A stretch of DNA of 25,218 nt from Clostridiaceae bacterium (GTDB taxonomy: Bacteria > Bacillota > Clostridia > Acetivibrionales > DUMC01), in assembly GCA_012512865.1 (NCBI GenBank), contig JAAZDH010000160.1, forward strand, positions 1 to 25,218, written 5' to 3'. The notes under the pieces are model-generated. The model ran no database searches, was not told where the DNA came from, and worked only from the letters and a program-made list of their open reading frames with translations. This document shows positions 1 to 7,053 of this stretch, piece after piece. A program made the position numbers and the translations under genes. Each line of letters begins with the position of its first letter. Position 1 is the stretch's first letter.

Positions 1-172
1 CCAATAAGCTGCACATAATTTTAACATCGTTAAGCGATGGTACCTGCTTGATAACGCTTTGCTTTTCAGTAAGAAGAGATGCCGCAATTATCGGCAAAGC
101 CGAGTTTTTTGCACCGCTCATTTTGACTTTACCCTTTAATCCGTTTGTCTGCTGTATAACAAACTTCGCCAT
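1..172 (-). CDS. murA: UDP-N-acetylglucosamine 1-carboxyvinyltransferase, N-terminal part (runs off the left edge)
   Basis: MurA transfers enolpyruvate from PEP to UDP-GlcNAc, the first committed step of peptidoglycan synthesis in the cytoplasm. Only the first 57 residues or so are present. They begin MAKFVIQQTNGLKGKV and continue KMSGAKNSALPIIAASLL, the conserved MurA N-terminus with the SGAKN(S/A)ALP motif whose Lys and Asn contact substrate. The ATG at 172 is preceded by GAAGAGGT about 7 nt upstream, a fair ribosome binding site. The gene lies directly downstream of ywmB on the same strand, the order known in Bacillus and many Clostridia (ywmB-murA-spoIID), which supports both calls. The catalytic Cys region is outside the window. 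Whether this is murA1 or the second paralogue murA2 cannot be told, although the ywmB linkage is typical of one specific copy. Confidence 0.93.
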   Translation of the reverse strand, partial: MAKFVIQQTNGLKGKVKMSGAKNSALPIIAASLLTEKQSVIKQVPSLNDVKIMCSLL

Positions 173-212
173 GGCATTTACCTCTTCATACCCTTAACAC
201 AAATCGTCCTGA

Positions 213-273
213 AATATTATCCCAAATTACCTTGTAATATTACCCCAAATTGCCCCCGGGTTTTACCCCAAGC
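213..273. repeat. Imperfect 23-bp-period direct repeat between ywmB and murA
   Basis: AATATTATCCCAAATT (213-228) recurs as AATATTACCCCAAATT (236-251), one mismatch in 16 with a 23-nt period. A weaker third copy, TTTTACCCCAAGC, lies at 261-273. Function is unknown. It is one of several local short tandem duplications in the intergenic regions of this window. Confidence 0.7.
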
Positions 274-281
274 TCCTCAAA

Positions 282-301
282 ATCCCGGATTTTTCCGGGA
301 T
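282..301 (-). terminator. Short GC-rich hairpin 3' of ywmB (weak terminator or attenuator)
   Basis: ATCCCGG (282-288) and CCGGGAT (295-301) form a perfect 7-bp stem with a 6-nt loop, 13 nt beyond the ywmB stop. On the minus strand it is followed only by TTTT, so it would be a weak intrinsic terminator or attenuator between ywmB and murA. Confidence 0.45.
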
Positions 302-314
302 ACTGCCCAAAATA

Positions 315-1097
315 TTAAAATATGGCAGGTATGCCAATCCATATAAAAGTCTTATCTTCGTATGCGCTGTACCTGAAGTTCAATTGTATGTTACTCCTGT
401 CACCATCAATCTCGATGAAGCTTCCTATCGCAGGAGAATAGGCAGATACCCCTACCAGGTTTTTTCCGTTGATATCCCTTACTTTCCTTGCATCCAGCGT
501 ACCGAGCATGTTTCTGCATACCTTGTTCATTTCTTTGCTATCCAGCTTTCCATCAAAGAAACCTGTTACCGTGCATTTTACCTCGGGTTTTATTTTATAG
601 CAGGCAAAAACAGCTTCAATGTTTCTTCGTATCTCCTGTACCCTGTCACACGTAGAGCTCCCTGATATGGAAAGACCTATAACTCCTTCTTCAAACACGC
701 CCCCTGCATTCTTCAATTCAAACGGCTTTTTTAATTCAATAATTATGTTTACCATTTCATCTTCACTAGTCTTCCCGCTTTTTTCCATTACTTTTACAAA
801 ATCGCTTTCCTTAACGCTTTCACATTCATTCTCGCAATTTTCGGTAATTTCCAAACTTTCTGTTAAACCTTCCACCAGTTTATTCAAATCATCTTCATTT
901 TGATACTTGGTATCAAGCTTTCCCTGGAAAATAACTTCACTGCTTACAAATTCCGCGCCTGAGCTTTTAAACAATTCAAACAAGGTTACTTCCGGCAAGT
1001 GCAATTCATCATGCCTTCCAAAAAGGCATCCGCCAAGTGCAAATAAGATGACGGCTGCCAATATTCCCAGGAAAAAATAAAAAAAACCCTTCTTCAT
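315..1097 (-). CDS. ywmB: YwmB-family protein (DUF1779, TATA-box-binding-like fold)
   Basis: This 260-aa protein starts with a Lys-rich, hydrophobic N-terminus (residues 1-23) ending LGGC. That is either a signal anchor or a lipoprotein signal with Cys24 as the lipidated residue. The remainder is an alpha/beta protein with two similar halves. Residues from about 45 contain a segment around QGKLDTKYQNEDDLNKLV, and a matching segment, FFDGKLDSKEMNKVCRNML, occurs in the C-terminal half, as expected of the duplicated YwmB fold. The family is found in endospore-formers and its function is not established. Position just upstream of murA on the same strand matches the conserved Bacillus/Clostridia gene order and is the strongest support. 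The start ATG is preceded by AGGGAGAGAT-type purines. The Cys residues in the middle part (NCENECES, CYKIKPEVKC) suggest an exported domain that may form disulphides; this is inference. Confidence 0.85.
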   Translation of the reverse strand: MKKGFFYFFLGILAAVILFALGGCLFGRHDELHLPEVTLFELFKSSGAEFVSSEVIFQGKLDTKYQNEDDLNKLVEGLTESLEITENCENECESVKESDFVKVMEKSGKTSEDEMVNIIIELKKPFELKNAGGVFEEGVIGLSISGSSTCDRVQEIRRNIEAVFACYKIKPEVKCTVTGFFDGKLDSKEMNKVCRNMLGTLDARKVRDINGKNLVGVSAYSPAIGSFIEIDGDRSNIQLNFRYSAYEDKTFIWIGIPAIF

Positions 1098-1408
1098 GTA
1101 TCTCTCCCTTGTTACGCCTTTTCTATTTTAAGAATAATTTTTACCGCTGCATTTTCAGCTTTCATAATTGATTATTGCCTTTAAAACAGGGTGATATACA
1201 TTGAAAAAATTTTATGTACAGGCTTTGAGTGTATTTACAACGGAATTGAAGAATTTTACAATCTAAACAGGTGAAGCAATGTCAACAAGAATAAAAATGG
1301 CTTTCCCAAGCACCTCTTGGAAGAAAGGAAATTGATAAGCTGATTTGTATCTACTGAAAAGATTATCCCTGCCTTAAACCTGGATCAAGCAATATGACAT
1401 TTTTCTTC
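1098..1408. other. Non-coding gap between the SLH-protein stop and ywmB
   Basis: No convincing gene is visible in these 311 bp. Two very short plus-strand reading frames (a TTG start near 1201, an ATG near 1279) follow weak purine runs, but they code for about 20 residues each without recognisable features. No clear terminator for the SLH gene was found. The ywmB promoter probably lies near 1100-1200. Confidence 0.6.
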
Positions 1409-3652
1409 TCACAATTCTCCGCACGCTTCAAGCACCTTTTCAAGGATTCCCATGAATTCTCCCCGCATTACGACATCCCCTGGTTCAAGCATATTGCTTA
1501 TCCTATCCGACATGAACCCGTTTTCGATTGCAAATATTACCTTGTCGGCAAGGTGCGGCGATATTTTGTCCATATCCTTGAATGGATATGGCCTGTTCCC
1601 CGAAGGCTTAGCCTTTTCCCCGGTTTTAAGCTCGTAAAGCCGGGCTGCCATGAACAGGGCCTTTTCCCTTGTGCAACCTGCTGTTGGATTGCCCGCATCC
1701 GTCCTGTCAACGATTCCTGCCCGGTATGCTGATTCAATAAAGTTGTTTCCATAATTATAATCCATTACATCCAGTATAAATTTAACCGCGTCCGCCACCG
1801 TAAGGTCATTGCCCGTATAAAACAGCTTTCCCTTTACGCTTTTTAAATCATGTGCGGAAGCCACTTTATTAATGGCTTCCCTGAACAAGCTGGAGCTAAT
1901 GTCGTCGAACCTGTCCTCCTTGTAGCTTCCCACATCCATATCTCCGGCAGCCCCGGGCGTGTCAAGTGCCAGGATGCTCATGGCTGCCAGCATTTCCCCG
2001 CGGGTTATGCTCCCAAGGGGATTGAAATACCTGTTATCATCCAACTCCATGATATTGTTTCCAACGAGAACTAATACGGCCTTGTGGTATTTGTCGCTGA
2101 TATCTTTTTCATCGGCAATATGGAAATTGCTTGATGGCCTTAGCTTTTCGTATTCTATTCCTGATATTGCGGAGTACATTTTCATTATCAAGCCTGCCGC
2201 TTCCTGTCTTGTAATGTCCCTGGCGGGAGCAGACACACTTATTATGCCATCCAGTCCCAGGCGTTTTGCCATTTCTTTTAAGTCAAGCCCGTAGCTTTCC
2301 CCATTTTCTCCAACCACCAGGCCGCATAACAAAACGGCTTCCTTGACGGAAACGGTACGTCCGGGATACAGGTACCCTCCGGACAGGTTAAGTATTTTCG
2401 AGACATCATACTTCGAAATGAAGTTCCAGATATGGTCACTACCAGGGTAATATCCCGGGAGATCATAGTATGGCTGTTCATCTGCGAGCAGCACGTATTT
2501 CCCCGGGGCCGTAACATTGAACCTTACATAGGACGAAGGACGGAACGATGGGTCATACCATGCTGAATCACGCAATACCGGCAGCCATCCTTCACTTCCC
2601 ATTCCAGCATATTTCACGTACGGCGTAATCAATCCTTGAGAGTTGTAATTAATATAATTAACTGGTATTGTTATGTTTACAGGGCTTCCAGGGGATACGT
2701 CAACCGGTTCTTTATCCCTTGCCATACTCCAGTACAAGATATTTTGTGCAAATACAGCCAGTTCCTTTTCAATTTGCCATACCAACCCTTCCACGTACAA
2801 TTCAAATTCATCGCTGCCTGGTCCTACCGTCTTGTAAAAATTTGCAACGTATTTTTCCTTTTCAGGAACCAGGCCGGTTCCAGTATCATGGAGTCTTTTT
2901 TCCATCATATTCTTAATTTCATCGTATGTCCTTGACATCCCCGACACTTTTAATTCAAGTTCCACAACAGGGGATACGGGTTTTTTACCCTTGGGGACAT
3001 CCCGTGCAGCGTCCCGGATACCAGGGTGGATACCTGTTGTTGCTTCCCCCTTTATAGCAATTCTTATTTCAACAAGCACTTCTTTTACTCCCCCGGCATT
3101 CTTAAGCACTTTCGCCTCGCGGGTTTCCAGGACATCCAGGCTTTTCGGCCTAAAGCCGAAAACCATCCCCCCGATGTCTACCCTGAATTCCCTGTTCTCC
3201 TTTTCCAGCGCATGGATTACACTTTCGGGGATATATAATACGTTCGTATGCACGCCGTAAGGCATATTACCAATCTCGAGTAAAAAAGGCCCCCTGCTGT
3301 TTTCCAAGTGGTTGGCAATCCTGTCTCCCTTGAGGAGAAATGCACGCTCGGTACTGTTTTGGGTATTGACCTCCCAGTAAAAGGAACTTTCAAACTTATT
3401 CACTTTATCCTTGAAAATAGCTTTCTTCCTGTCTCCCTCTTCTTCCTCCCCGTAATCCTCGCTGCCCAATTCCCCTTCATTCAGACCTACCATGTACATC
3501 ATGCCGTCTTCCAGTCTTACATGACTATCGTAATCATAGTAAATGTCAGCCGGTGTCGGCGCTGCAAAAAGCCTTGCCGGCAAAAAAGCAAAAGAGAATG
3601 TAATCATGGATGCGGACACAAATACTAAAACTATGCGAATAAGAGTCTTCAT
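1409..3652 (-). CDS. Exported S-layer-homology (SLH) domain protein of unknown function
   Basis: With the ATG at 3652 (MKTLIRIVL...) the product is 747 aa. An in-frame ATG at 3673 exists, but it lacks a ribosome binding site, whereas GGGGG lies 7 nt before 3652. Residues 1 to about 31 form a signal peptide ending near LFAAPTPA. The next roughly 380 residues are mixed alpha/beta with an acidic run (EDYGEEEEGDRKK) and resemble no family I can name. The C-terminal 340 residues hold about three SLH-type segments. Visible hallmarks are ITRGEMLAAMSILALD, the stretch around FKDMDKISPHLADKVIFA, and VMRGEFMGILEKVLEA. SLH domains bind pyruvylated secondary cell-wall polymers, so the protein is likely anchored on the cell surface. 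It is a single-gene unit: an inverted repeat separates it from the upstream operon. Its promoter lies in a 10-bp tandem repeat array. The N-terminal part may be a ligand-binding or structural domain; no catalytic motif was seen. Confidence 0.85.
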   Translation of the reverse strand: MKTLIRIVLVFVSASMITFSFAFLPARLFAAPTPADIYYDYDSHVRLEDGMMYMVGLNEGELGSEDYGEEEEGDRKKAIFKDKVNKFESSFYWEVNTQNSTERAFLLKGDRIANHLENSRGPFLLEIGNMPYGVHTNVLYIPESVIHALEKENREFRVDIGGMVFGFRPKSLDVLETREAKVLKNAGGVKEVLVEIRIAIKGEATTGIHPGIRDAARDVPKGKKPVSPVVELELKVSGMSRTYDEIKNMMEKRLHDTGTGLVPEKEKYVANFYKTVGPGSDEFELYVEGLVWQIEKELAVFAQNILYWSMARDKEPVDVSPGSPVNITIPVNYINYNSQGLITPYVKYAGMGSEGWLPVLRDSAWYDPSFRPSSYVRFNVTAPGKYVLLADEQPYYDLPGYYPGSDHIWNFISKYDVSKILNLSGGYLYPGRTVSVKEAVLLCGLVVGENGESYGLDLKEMAKRLGLDGIISVSAPARDITRQEAAGLIMKMYSAISGIEYEKLRPSSNFHIADEKDISDKYHKAVLVLVGNNIMELDDNRYFNPLGSITRGEMLAAMSILALDTPGAAGDMDVGSYKEDRFDDISSSLFREAINKVASAHDLKSVKGKLFYTGNDLTVADAVKFILDVMDYNYGNNFIESAYRAGIVDRTDAGNPTAGCTREKALFMAARLYELKTGEKAKPSGNRPYPFKDMDKISPHLADKVIFAIENGFMSDRISNMLEPGDVVMRGEFMGILEKVLEACGEL

Positions 3653-3685
3653 TGCCAACCCCCAAAATGCCATATTAAGTATAAT

Positions 3686-3780
3686 GCTGTACAGTGCTAC
3701 ATTAAATAATAAAATACAACGCTATACAATGTTATACAATGCTATATAATGCTATAAAATGTAATATAAAGTTACATTAA
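3686..3780. repeat. 10-bp tandem repeat array upstream of the SLH gene
   Basis: From 3721 the sequence falls into consecutive 10-mers: GCTATACAAT, GTTATACAAT, GCTATATAAT, GCTATAAAAT, GTAATATAAA, GTTACATTAA. Two further copies (GCTGTACAGT, GCTACATTAA) lie at 3686-3705. On the gene's strand each unit yields a TATA(A/G)-rich -10-like hexamer, so the array probably contains the SLH promoter. The period is close to one helical turn. Confidence 0.85.
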
Positions 3781-3789
3781 GTAACAAGC

Positions 3790-3842
3790 ATAAAGGGCGA
3801 AAATTCCCTCCAGATTACTTATCGGAAATTTACGCCCTTTAT
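3790..3842 (-). terminator. Long inverted repeat, probable terminator of the M24-creatininase-GH operon
   Basis: ATAAAGGGCGAAAATTCC (from 3790) pairs with GGAAATTTACGCCCTTTAT (3824-3842), giving about 17 paired bases with one mismatch and one bulge around a loop of about 16 nt. It lies 85 nt beyond the stop of the GH-like gene and before the SLH promoter. No strong T-run follows on the minus strand, so it may instead be an mRNA 3'-end stabiliser. Confidence 0.6.
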
Positions 3843-3927
3843 TTATAAGAAGTTTAAACAAGCAAGTTAGTTTATAAAATAAAATAAATTAGTTCTTTAA
3901 AGACCGTAAAGATCTTAATATCAAACC

Positions 3928-6063
3928 TCAGATCTTAAAGTTGAACCTCAACGCTGACCTGTAAGCCGGCAATTCATCTTCGATTGTAAGTTTCACCTGC
4001 TTGATTTTCCATTTGAGATGTTCCGTATCCGTCATGTACTCCATGCTGGGTTCCCAGCCAAGCCTGGAATCTGCCTCAACAAGCGGTATGGTCGCCTCGG
4101 CATTTTTTATTTCATCCCCGCCGATTTCAATCATTTTATCTATATATTCATTTATTTTTGTTTCATCAGTTTCAATTAATAACTTCATTTTTAAAATAGC
4201 CCATTTCTTGACATTAATCGTGGTAGTAACGCAATTTGTTATAAACTTCCCGAGGTTTATCATGTAAAATGCATCTTGCTTATTCCTTTCGGGAACCGTT
4301 TCGTAAATACCTTCCAAAAGCTCGGTCCCTTTCTTGAAATACTCCCTCATCTTTTCCAATCTTTCTATTTCAACAGGCAGCCTGAATTGGAAAAGGGAAC
4401 TTCTCCCATTATCACGAGAGACATAATCCGGGCCGCATATCGCATGTCCGCCAAACATGGCATAAGGCTCCGAGATAATCTGCACCCCTCTCCTGAATAC
4501 CAAGGGGTAAGAAGGTCCAATCCTGAAAGGCCCGTATTGATCCTCGTTCGTGGAAACATAATTTCTTATCCCCTCGCTCCAGGCTTTCCAGGCATCTATA
4601 ACTATGTCCGCATTATCCCTGCCAAAATCTCTTTCGGCTATCATCCTGAGTATCTCTTCGCCTGACGGTGACGGGGACCAATAAGACCATTTTGCCAGTT
4701 CACTTATAAAGGAAGGCCACCAGCCATAATGATGCGATTCCATTAAACCGCTGAGGCCCCATTTCTCCCGTGCTTCGTGAAGGGCACTGTACCGTCTCAT
4801 CCACTGGTAAGGGCAGGGTTCATATGGTATGACGCCAATATCCCAGGTGAGACCCCCGGTGTTGCACATCGTATAAAGTTTAATCCCTCTTTCACGGGCT
4901 GCTTCCGCTTCGCTGGCAAAGTATTTTCCCGGCCCTTCAAAAAACAGCGTGTAGTCAACACATATGCTTGTTACATTCCCGGTCTTTACCTGTTCAAACA
5001 TTTCAAAGGTAACAAGAAGCGTGATATCGGCAGGTACGTTTTTTATCAGCTTAATCCTGTGCTCTTTATCCACGTACCCCCAATTGTAGGTCCAAAATAC
5101 TATGTCCGCATCAGGTTTATACTTCCTGACAATTCTTTTAATAAGATTCAGCCATTGGGGATAGTCTTCGCAAGGCCACCATCCCGGGCTTGGCTTTCCC
5201 GGAGGCAGGCCATCTCCCGGTGCATCAAGGTATGACCTTCCCGTTGTGTTAGGGTCCTTGCTTGGGAATTCCACCGACTCTCCCACCATAACGATACCCT
5301 TAAGCCCAGGGCACTTTCTGAATACTTTCCCGTAAGTATTTTCATAATATTCTTCGGCGCCAGGGTCATCCGGGTGTTTCATGCTCTTTAGGTAACTATA
5401 GGCATATACATCTATGCCGTATGCCTCAGCCCTGTAAACAAGCTCATTGAAATCCAGGTATCCATGCGGGGTTATATCAGCATCTTTTGTAAATACAAGA
5501 ATCGCATCCATCCCTGCATGGGCTATCGCGTTAAGATGCGCATCCGGGAACATGTCAAGGCCATAGCCCGAATGAACCATCCTGTGTGAAAATAATGGTT
5601 TTCTGCTTTTCTCGCCCTTTTTAACAACAGGTGCACATTTAAAGTTCATTAAGTCTTCCAGGTAATAAGATGCTTGTGCCGCTCCCCTTTCATCATACCC
5701 GCATAAAACTATCCTGTTTTCAGTACAGGCAAAATGATAACTGCGGGGCGTATCCAGGCATTGTCCATACCGCCGGCTCATTTCCCTTGTTATATATATG
5801 ATTTTATTATGGCCATTTTCCGCTTCATTTTCTATATTATCCGACTTTCCCAGCTTCAATGATAACCCCATTGATGTAAAAAAGTAATCCTGCAAGTCTC
5901 TTGCAGCGGTCAGTATCACTCTCCCGGCATTTTCGGGAATAAGAATCTCCCAATCCCCGGTAATTTCAATTTCATCCTCCCGGGCTAGTACTTCGTAATT
6001 TCTTATATTGGGTTTATGTACTTCCAACAATCGCTTTCTAAACTCGTAGTTTCTTTCCGGCAT
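3928..6063 (-). CDS. Uncharacterised glycoside-hydrolase-like protein (GH67/GH20-type N-domain plus barrel)
   Basis: The 711-aa product has no signal peptide, so it is probably cytoplasmic. Residues ~30-148 look like the alpha/beta accessory domain found before the barrel in GH67 and GH20 enzymes, with the segment ending RGAAQASYYLEDLM. Residues ~155-480 fit a (beta/alpha)8 barrel: HSGYGLDMFPDAH, AHAGMDAILVFTKD, RAEAYGIDVYAYSYL, KGIVMVGESVEF and DADIVFWTYNWGY look like successive strands. Glu262 in MVGESVEF is a candidate catalytic acid, by position at a strand end only. The last 200 residues are mainly helical. AAGGAGG lies 9 nt before the ATG at 6063, so the start is secure. It is the last gene of the operon behind the M24 and creatininase genes, 106 nt after the latter. 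I cannot assign a CAZy family or a substrate; distant similarity to alpha-glucuronidases or hexosaminidases is inference from the architecture. Confidence 0.75.
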   Translation of the reverse strand: MPERNYEFRKRLLEVHKPNIRNYEVLAREDEIEITGDWEILIPENAGRVILTAARDLQDYFFTSMGLSLKLGKSDNIENEAENGHNKIIYITREMSRRYGQCLDTPRSYHFACTENRIVLCGYDERGAAQASYYLEDLMNFKCAPVVKKGEKSRKPLFSHRMVHSGYGLDMFPDAHLNAIAHAGMDAILVFTKDADITPHGYLDFNELVYRAEAYGIDVYAYSYLKSMKHPDDPGAEEYYENTYGKVFRKCPGLKGIVMVGESVEFPSKDPNTTGRSYLDAPGDGLPPGKPSPGWWPCEDYPQWLNLIKRIVRKYKPDADIVFWTYNWGYVDKEHRIKLIKNVPADITLLVTFEMFEQVKTGNVTSICVDYTLFFEGPGKYFASEAEAARERGIKLYTMCNTGGLTWDIGVIPYEPCPYQWMRRYSALHEAREKWGLSGLMESHHYGWWPSFISELAKWSYWSPSPSGEEILRMIAERDFGRDNADIVIDAWKAWSEGIRNYVSTNEDQYGPFRIGPSYPLVFRRGVQIISEPYAMFGGHAICGPDYVSRDNGRSSLFQFRLPVEIERLEKMREYFKKGTELLEGIYETVPERNKQDAFYMINLGKFITNCVTTTINVKKWAILKMKLLIETDETKINEYIDKMIEIGGDEIKNAEATIPLVEADSRLGWEPSMEYMTDTEHLKWKIKQVKLTIEDELPAYRSALRFNFKI

Positions 6064-6131
6064 TGGTATACGCCTCCTTATTCCTTATAAATTGAAATAT
6101 CTATTCTGTGTTCCTATATCTCCAAGGCACT

Positions 6132-6199
6132 ACCGGGACAAACAAGGAAGGACAGGGGAACATCGCGCCTCACTCCCTGTTCCATCTCCTTGTCCCGGC
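6132..6199. repeat. Palindromic REP-like element at the 3' end of the creatininase gene
   Basis: ACCGGGACAAACAAGG (from 6132) and CTCCTTGTCCCGG (ending near 6198) form an imperfect long inverted repeat. An inner GGAACA/TGTTCC stem (6157-6162 and 6178-6183) carries the loop. CCGGGACAA...TTGTCCCGG ends resemble dispersed GC-rich palindromic repeats seen between genes in many Firmicutes. It covers the stop codon of the creatininase gene at 6170 and could act as an mRNA stabiliser or weak terminator. Confidence 0.6.
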
Positions 6200-7006
6200 G
6201 TACTCCCCTCGTCGTGCACACGCATTGCTGTGCACTCGCCTTGCCGTGTACTCCCCTTGTCCCGCTGGCTTCTTACCTAATCTTGTTTTTAAATCCTCAA
6301 GGCAAAGGGCAACCATTTTTTCACCGAGATCAGTTGATGCTTCAACAGCATCTTGAACAAACCATTCATCGCTATCCTTTATATATTCTTTTACCACGGT
6401 TCCAGGGTAAAGGGCACTTAATATTGAGCATTCCCATTTTCCTGCGTGGTCGTAGCCCGTAGCATCCTGTACTTCCCTGCTCATGCATGGCAACACGGTA
6501 ATCCAGTTCCACGGGTTATCCTTGCCATCCAGCTGCTCATAGAATTCTTTATTGCTGTTGTCGCCCCACCAGCCTTTTCCCCTGGTTTCCTCAAGATATT
6601 CAAAGGTTAGTTTCTTGGCAGCCTTCATGCAGTTCAAGGTCATTGGCAAAAGGTTTTCCTGCTCATACTGGTGGTGTATAAGCAGGTATATATTGCGCCA
6701 TCCTCCGTACAAGAGTGATTTAAGAATGTTGTATATATATTGTTCAAAAACATCAGCTTCAACATGGACAGTGCCTTTTTCAGGTCCTGCAACCGCATAG
6801 CTTGAAGGGCTGTACCACACGGGAGGCGCAATTATGATGTCCTTTTCCTTCTCCAGCCTCTCCAGCAATCCATAAGCCACAAGGGTATCACAGCCGAAGG
6901 AACAATGGGGGCCATGATATTCCATTGTGCCCACGGGAATTACCAGGGGCCATTTTTCTGCCTTTGCCCTTTCCATATCCTTTGGGAATATATATTCAAG
7001 TTTCAT
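6170..7006 (-). CDS. Creatininase-family amidohydrolase-like protein
   Basis: With the ATG at 7006 (MKLEYIFPKD...) the product is 278 aa; a TTG at 7027 overlaps the AAGGGG ribosome binding site and is unlikely. Creatininase-family members hydrolyse cyclic or linear amides with a binuclear metal centre. Visible family motifs are GTMEYHGPHCSFGCDT (metal-binding Glu, His and Asp), the LLIHHQYEQE segment equivalent to NGHxEN, and DHAGKWECS equivalent to HAGxxETS. In LLIHHQYEQE the Glu is kept, but the usual His appears replaced by Gln, with His one residue earlier. This suggests a changed second metal site. The last ~28 residues (Arg/Ala/Gly-rich) are encoded by a 16-bp tandem repeat and a palindrome and look like a recent C-terminal extension. 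The gene starts 48 nt after the M24 gene and is probably co-transcribed with it. A role in creatinine breakdown is not implied; the family is broad. Confidence 0.85.
   Translation of the reverse strand: MKLEYIFPKDMERAKAEKWPLVIPVGTMEYHGPHCSFGCDTLVAYGLLERLEKEKDIIIAPPVWYSPSSYAVAGPEKGTVHVEADVFEQYIYNILKSLLYGGWRNIYLLIHHQYEQENLLPMTLNCMKAAKKLTFEYLEETRGKGWWGDNSNKEFYEQLDGKDNPWNWITVLPCMSREVQDATGYDHAGKWECSILSALYPGTVVKEYIKDSDEWFVQDAVEASTDLGEKMVALCLEDLKTRLGKKPAGQGEYTARRVHSNACARRGEYAGTRRWNRE
6200..6263. repeat. 16-bp tandem repeat (four units) inside the creatininase 3' coding end
   Basis: Four contiguous 16-mers are GTACTCCCCTCGTCGT (6200), GCACACGCATTGCTGT (6216), GCACTCGCCTTGCCGT (6232) and GTACTCCCCTTGTCCC (6248), with a degenerate copy before 6200. 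Sixteen is not a multiple of three, so each unit is read in a different frame. On the coding strand the array produces the Arg-rich tail of the creatininase-family protein. Confidence 0.85.
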
Positions 7007-7053
7007 ATAACAAGTTTCCCCTTTCAATTTTGCGCTTTCAATTCTAAAATAGA

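Noticed and set aside
1201..1336. Two small plus-strand frames between ywmB and the SLH gene
   Set aside because: About 20 codons each, with TTG or weakly supported ATG starts and no recognisable content.
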